A stretch of DNA of 7,948 nucleotides from JBEKDJ01 sp050014415 (GTDB taxonomy: Bacteria; Desulfobacterota; BSN033; UBA1163): the NCBI GenBank assembly GCA_050014415.1, contig JBEKDJ010000217.1:1-7948 (forward strand). Direction: 5' to 3'. Each line of letters opens with the position of its first letter. The first letter of the stretch is position 1. The notes beneath the pieces were generated by a model that saw only the letters and a list, made by a program, of their open reading frames with translations, was not told where the DNA came from and made no database searches. Of the stretch, positions 5,956-7,948 are shown piece after piece. Both the position numbers and the translations under genes were made by a program.

Positions 5956-6023
5956 GAAAAATATTATGTAATGGAAAAAATTGTTATACATTTATATATA
6001 TGTCCTAAAAAAGATATAGGGAT

Positions 6024-6051
6024 CCAAAAAAATAAAAAAACTCTTTTTTGG
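6024..6051. repeat. A/T-rich inverted repeat CCAAAAAA...TTTTTTGG
   Basis: Eight-base arms (6024-6031 and 6044-6051) surround a 12-nt A-rich loop. It lies about 70 bp before the IS1380-type transposase start. It might be a weak bidirectional terminator or belong to the left end of the insertion sequence. The element's terminal repeat cannot be fixed because the other end is outside the window. A second small dyad, GGTGAT/ATCACC (6063-6068, 6076-6081), and a tandem ACCAAAAG (6093-6108) lie between it and the transposase. Confidence 0.35.
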
Positions 6052-6121
6052 CAAGAGGTTTCGGTGATGTAGAATATCACCTGTGAAGTGAAACCAAAAG
6101 ACCAAAAGGAGGTTGATAGTG

Positions 6122-6342
6122 ATGATACAGCAAACCACCTTCCCATTCAAGATAAAAACGACGAAGGAGAGACTAACGGCTCACGGAGGTCTGGCATTGA
6201 TGGGGGAATTCAATCACGGGATTGGGTTAAGAGAGCTTACGGAGCGGTATCTACCATCCCCTGGGAGCAATCGGGGTTTCGCCCCTTCGGTGATTGTGGA
6301 CAGCTTGGTGTTAATGTCTCAGGGAGGGAGAAGCTTAGAGGA
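6122..6342 (+). pseudogene. IS1380-family transposase, N-terminal fragment cut by a group II intron
   Basis: ATG 6122 is preceded by an excellent ribosome binding site, AAAAGGAGG at 6104-6112, 9 nt upstream. The product begins MIQQTTFPFKIKTTKERLTA and continues HGGLALMGEFNHGIGLREL and LPSPGSNRGFAPS, the conserved N-terminus of IS1380-type DDE transposases. It ends in LVLMSQGGRSLEE, where relatives read 'LVLM.QGGGrsLEDlR'. Homology stops at about 6342, exactly where the 3' end of the group II intron begins, and the frame then runs into intron sequence to a TGA at 6362-6364. One Gly of the usual GGG seems missing. The DDE residues are downstream of the break and are not in the window, so this copy is inactive. 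The insertion sequence itself probably starts between 6000 and 6060. Confidence 0.8.
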
Positions 6343-6345
6343 ATC

Positions 6346-6380
6346 TGGTAGGAAGTGGCCGTGATGGCCACCCCCTCCCA
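6346..6380 (-). ncRNA. Group II intron domain VI with candidate branch-point A
   Basis: A long hairpin follows domain V: UGG/CCA, a G opposite A (the candidate branch point, 6349), GAGG paired through G-U and G-C to the U/C-rich strand, and the GUGGCC/GGCCAC top stem (6355-6360 with 6365-6370). The mismatched A lies 7 nt from the predicted intron end at 6343. Confidence 0.6.
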
Positions 6381-6383
6381 ACG

Positions 6384-6414
6384 GAACGGCTCGTACCGAC
6401 CAGGTAAGCCGCTC
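6384..6414 (-). ncRNA. Group II intron domain V
   Basis: On the minus strand GAGCGGCT pairs with AGCCGTTC (8 bp including one G-U), then TACC pairs with GGTA around a 5-nt loop, with a 2-nt CG bulge on the 3' side between the helices. The AGC catalytic triad is at 6413-6411. It begins 5 nt after the maturase stop codon. This is the expected domain V form, slightly shorter (31 nt) than the common 34 nt. Confidence 0.7.
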
Positions 6415-6419
6415 TTCGA

Positions 6420-7844
6420 TTAGTAGGTGAATGATAGTTCAAGAGCTCGGTTCGTGTAATCGTTCAGAAACCTCAGCCCTTGACGTTTGAACCATCCAAG
6501 ATTCAAGGTAAAGAGAACTTCTTTTCGTTCCACCGACTGCCAGCGGGCCATCTTGACCCACGTCTTCCTGGCTTCCGCCGGTTTGTATTCTGCCCGTATC
6601 ATGATCCGTTGAAATTTGACAGGGTTCTTCCACTTCTTCAGTTGGATCGAGCGAAGACGACTTCGAATCCACTCATCCAGATGACGAAATAACTGCCGAA
6701 ACTCCTGGATACGATAATAAGCCACCCATCCAGCTAAATACACATTTAATGCCTGGATAACCTGGCTCACCGACAGCGGATTGTTCCGCCTCGTCATCTC
6801 CCTTACCTTTCGCTTGAACTTCTCTCGCGCCTGATTACTCACTCGAAGTTTGCCCCGCAGAATCTGAAAGCCCAGAAACTCCACTTCCTTCATGGGGGCT
6901 ACCTTGCTTTTCTCTTTGTTCACCGGTAGCCCAAGCCCCCCTTCCAAATACCGGGTGATGCTTTCCATCACTCGGGTCCCTGCTCTTTCCGATTTCACCA
7001 AAACGACGAAATCGTCAGCCCAGCGACCATATCGGTGCCCCCGCCTTTCCAACTCCTGATCCAATTCATTGAGCACGATATTCGATAATATCGGGGACAT
7101 CGGAGAACCTTGCGGACATCCTTTGACCGTTTTCTCGTATTGACCTTCTACGATTACTCCAGCCTTCAACGCCCGCGCTATCAGTGTTACGAACCGCTCG
7201 TCCTGGATCTTGCGACGAATTAAACGAAGAATAAGCCCATGGGGAATCTCATCAAAGAAGCTCTCCAGGTCAATCGATACACACCATTCTCTTCCTTCCT
7301 CGACCGCCTGTTGAACATGCTTGATGGCCCTGTGCTGACTCTTGCCTCGCCGAAATCCAAAATTGGACGTTGTAAATCCCGAATCAAAAATACCCTCTAA
7401 AACCAAGTGGGCACTTTGACTCACAATCCGATCCATCACCGTGGGAATCCCCAACTTCCTCTTCTTTTGGGTGCCTTCCTTCTCTATGAGTACTCTTCGG
7501 GCCGGTTGGAATCGGTAGATTCCGGCTTGTAGCTTTTCTTGAATCTCTCGAAGAAGAATTCCCTCCCTCTTCTTGAATGCCTCCACCGTCATCTTGTCTA
7601 TGCCGGCTGCTCCGGCGTTCTTCTCCACCTGTTTCCACGCCATCCGCAGTCGTCCCCAGTCATAAACCCGTTCCATCACCTTCTCTGTCTTTCCTTCCCT
7701 TGCTCCGTGACCGTCTCCCCAAGGTGATTGCCGGGTGGTGGGTTGCCTCCTGGCTCGGACCGGATCGCTCCTGACCTCCGGGACTTCCCTTTGGTGTCCT
7801 TCACTGCCCTCGCGCTCCCCTCTTAGTTTACCTGATAGTTGCAT
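6420..7844 (-). CDS. ltrA: Group II intron-encoded reverse transcriptase/maturase
   Basis: The 474-residue protein copies the spliced intron RNA into DNA at new sites and helps the intron fold. Landmarks: an N-terminal region with NAGAAGIDKMTVEAF (76-90); the RT fingers with KRKLGIPTVMDRIVSQ (128-143) and FGFRRGKSQHRAI (162-174); the first catalytic Asp in SIDLESFFDEIPHG (190-203); and KGCPQGSPMSPILSNI (241-256). The active-site YADD box is written RWADD (274-278), with Asp277 and Asp278. A maturase (GIIM) domain covers about 350-430. No HNH endonuclease follows, typical of many bacterial introns without En. The first 56 residues read like translated domain IV RNA; Met57 (ATG 7676, preceded by AGAAGG) is a likelier true start than ATG 7844, which has no ribosome binding site. 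Catalytic residues are intact, so the protein may be active. Confidence 0.92.
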   Translation of the reverse strand: MQLSGKLRGEREGSEGHQREVPEVRSDPVRARRQPTTRQSPWGDGHGAREGKTEKVMERVYDWGRLRMAWKQVEKNAGAAGIDKMTVEAFKKREGILLREIQEKLQAGIYRFQPARRVLIEKEGTQKKRKLGIPTVMDRIVSQSAHLVLEGIFDSGFTTSNFGFRRGKSQHRAIKHVQQAVEEGREWCVSIDLESFFDEIPHGLILRLIRRKIQDERFVTLIARALKAGVIVEGQYEKTVKGCPQGSPMSPILSNIVLNELDQELERRGHRYGRWADDFVVLVKSERAGTRVMESITRYLEGGLGLPVNKEKSKVAPMKEVEFLGFQILRGKLRVSNQAREKFKRKVREMTRRNNPLSVSQVIQALNVYLAGWVAYYRIQEFRQLFRHLDEWIRSRLRSIQLKKWKNPVKFQRIMIRAEYKPAEARKTWVKMARWQSVERKEVLFTLNLGWFKRQGLRFLNDYTNRALELSFTY

Positions 7845-7846
7845 AA

Positions 7847-7948
7847 AATATTAGCAAAAATGCGCTCAAATCATTGTGGAATGGCCACCAGATTGGATAA
7901 AATGTGTTTGACAAAACAACAAAATATCCAAAGCCGGAGGCCACCCCA
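7847..7948. mobile_element. Probable end of another insertion sequence (IS21-like), running off the window
   Basis: Base composition turns A+T-rich after 7845 and the sequence no longer looks like a group II intron. GGCCACC occurs twice in direct orientation (7883-7889 and 7939-7945), and TTGGATA (7893-7899) is mirrored by TATCCAA (7925-7931). Repeated GGTGGCC-type motifs spaced about 50 bp apart near one end are a habit of some IS21-family elements, from memory. No coding frame is visible and no boundary duplication can be tested. Confidence 0.3.

Larger units (their letters stand above)
6343..7846 (-). mobile_element. Group II intron (3' part), antisense within the IS1380-type transposase
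   Basis: On the minus strand the maturase gene is followed by a domain V hairpin (6414-6384) and a domain VI hairpin (6380-6346). The domain VI 3' strand contains an unpaired A at 6349, which is 7 nt from a 3' end at 6343 (...CCAGAT), matching the usual branch-point distance and the 'AY' ending. The 3' exon is then the reverse complement of the transposase gene. Domains I-III, normally several hundred nt before the maturase gene, are not recognisable in the 100 bp left in the window; sequence upstream of about 7847 changes character. The intron is either interrupted there by another element or truncated. The 5' boundary given is therefore only the edge of what I can support. Confidence 0.7.

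Noticed and set aside
1..7948. CRISPR array, tRNA or rRNA gene
   Set aside because: No regularly spaced repeats and no cloverleaf or rRNA-like segment seen on either strand.

Overview
The window is bacterial DNA from an accessory region, a mosaic of catabolic genes, decayed genes and nested mobile elements. No marker gene identifies the host. The FCD-type GntR regulator, the radical SAM enzyme, the IS1380-type transposase and the group II intron maturase together suggest an environmental, probably anaerobic bacterium of the deltaproteobacterial (Desulfobacterota/Syntrophobacteria) kind. That placement is inference. Base composition changes along the window: the short-chain dehydrogenase and amidohydrolase are visibly GC-rich, the hydroxyacid dehydrogenase is clearly richer in A+T, and 5906-6120 is very A+T-rich, which fits separate origins.

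Layout. 1-207 (+) is the 3' end of a gene, probably a sugar-type ABC transporter substrate-binding protein, followed by a strong GC hairpin. 448-1254 (+) is an intact classical short-chain dehydrogenase/reductase. 1255-2048 has no gene I can recognise but carries a 14-bp palindrome and the first copy of a 63-bp repeat. 2049-3020 (+) is an intact amidohydrolase-2 (ACMSD-like) metal-dependent decarboxylase or hydrolase. 3021-4750 is a gene graveyard: the 3' end of a D-2-hydroxyacid dehydrogenase (+), a GntR/FCD regulator (+) and a radical SAM enzyme (-). Each is broken by frameshifts or stops, and the last two run into each other tail to tail near 3900. 4771-5823 (-) is an intact D-2-hydroxyacid dehydrogenase; the broken radical SAM gene lies 20 bp downstream of it as the second gene of a former operon. 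The second copy of the 63-bp repeat, inverted relative to the first, sits directly upstream of the dehydrogenase ribosome binding site.

From about 6000 the window is mobile DNA. The first ~74 codons of an IS1380-family transposase (+) are interrupted near 6342 by a group II intron in the antisense orientation. The intron's domain VI, domain V and reverse transcriptase/maturase gene (6420-7844, -) are all visible. Intron-like sequence stops near 7845, where an A+T-rich stretch with repeated GGCCACC motifs looks like the end of another insertion sequence.

How it fits together. Uptake protein, oxidoreductases, amidohydrolase and GntR regulator suggest a former inducible pathway for a sugar acid or (aromatic) carboxylic acid. 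The shared 63-bp element links amidohydrolase and hydroxyacid dehydrogenase expression. The regulator and radical SAM enzyme are now broken. I see no convincing new defence or mobile system. The most interesting unexplained signal is the 63-bp repeat (60 of 63 positions identical), which could be an operator or a structured mRNA leader.
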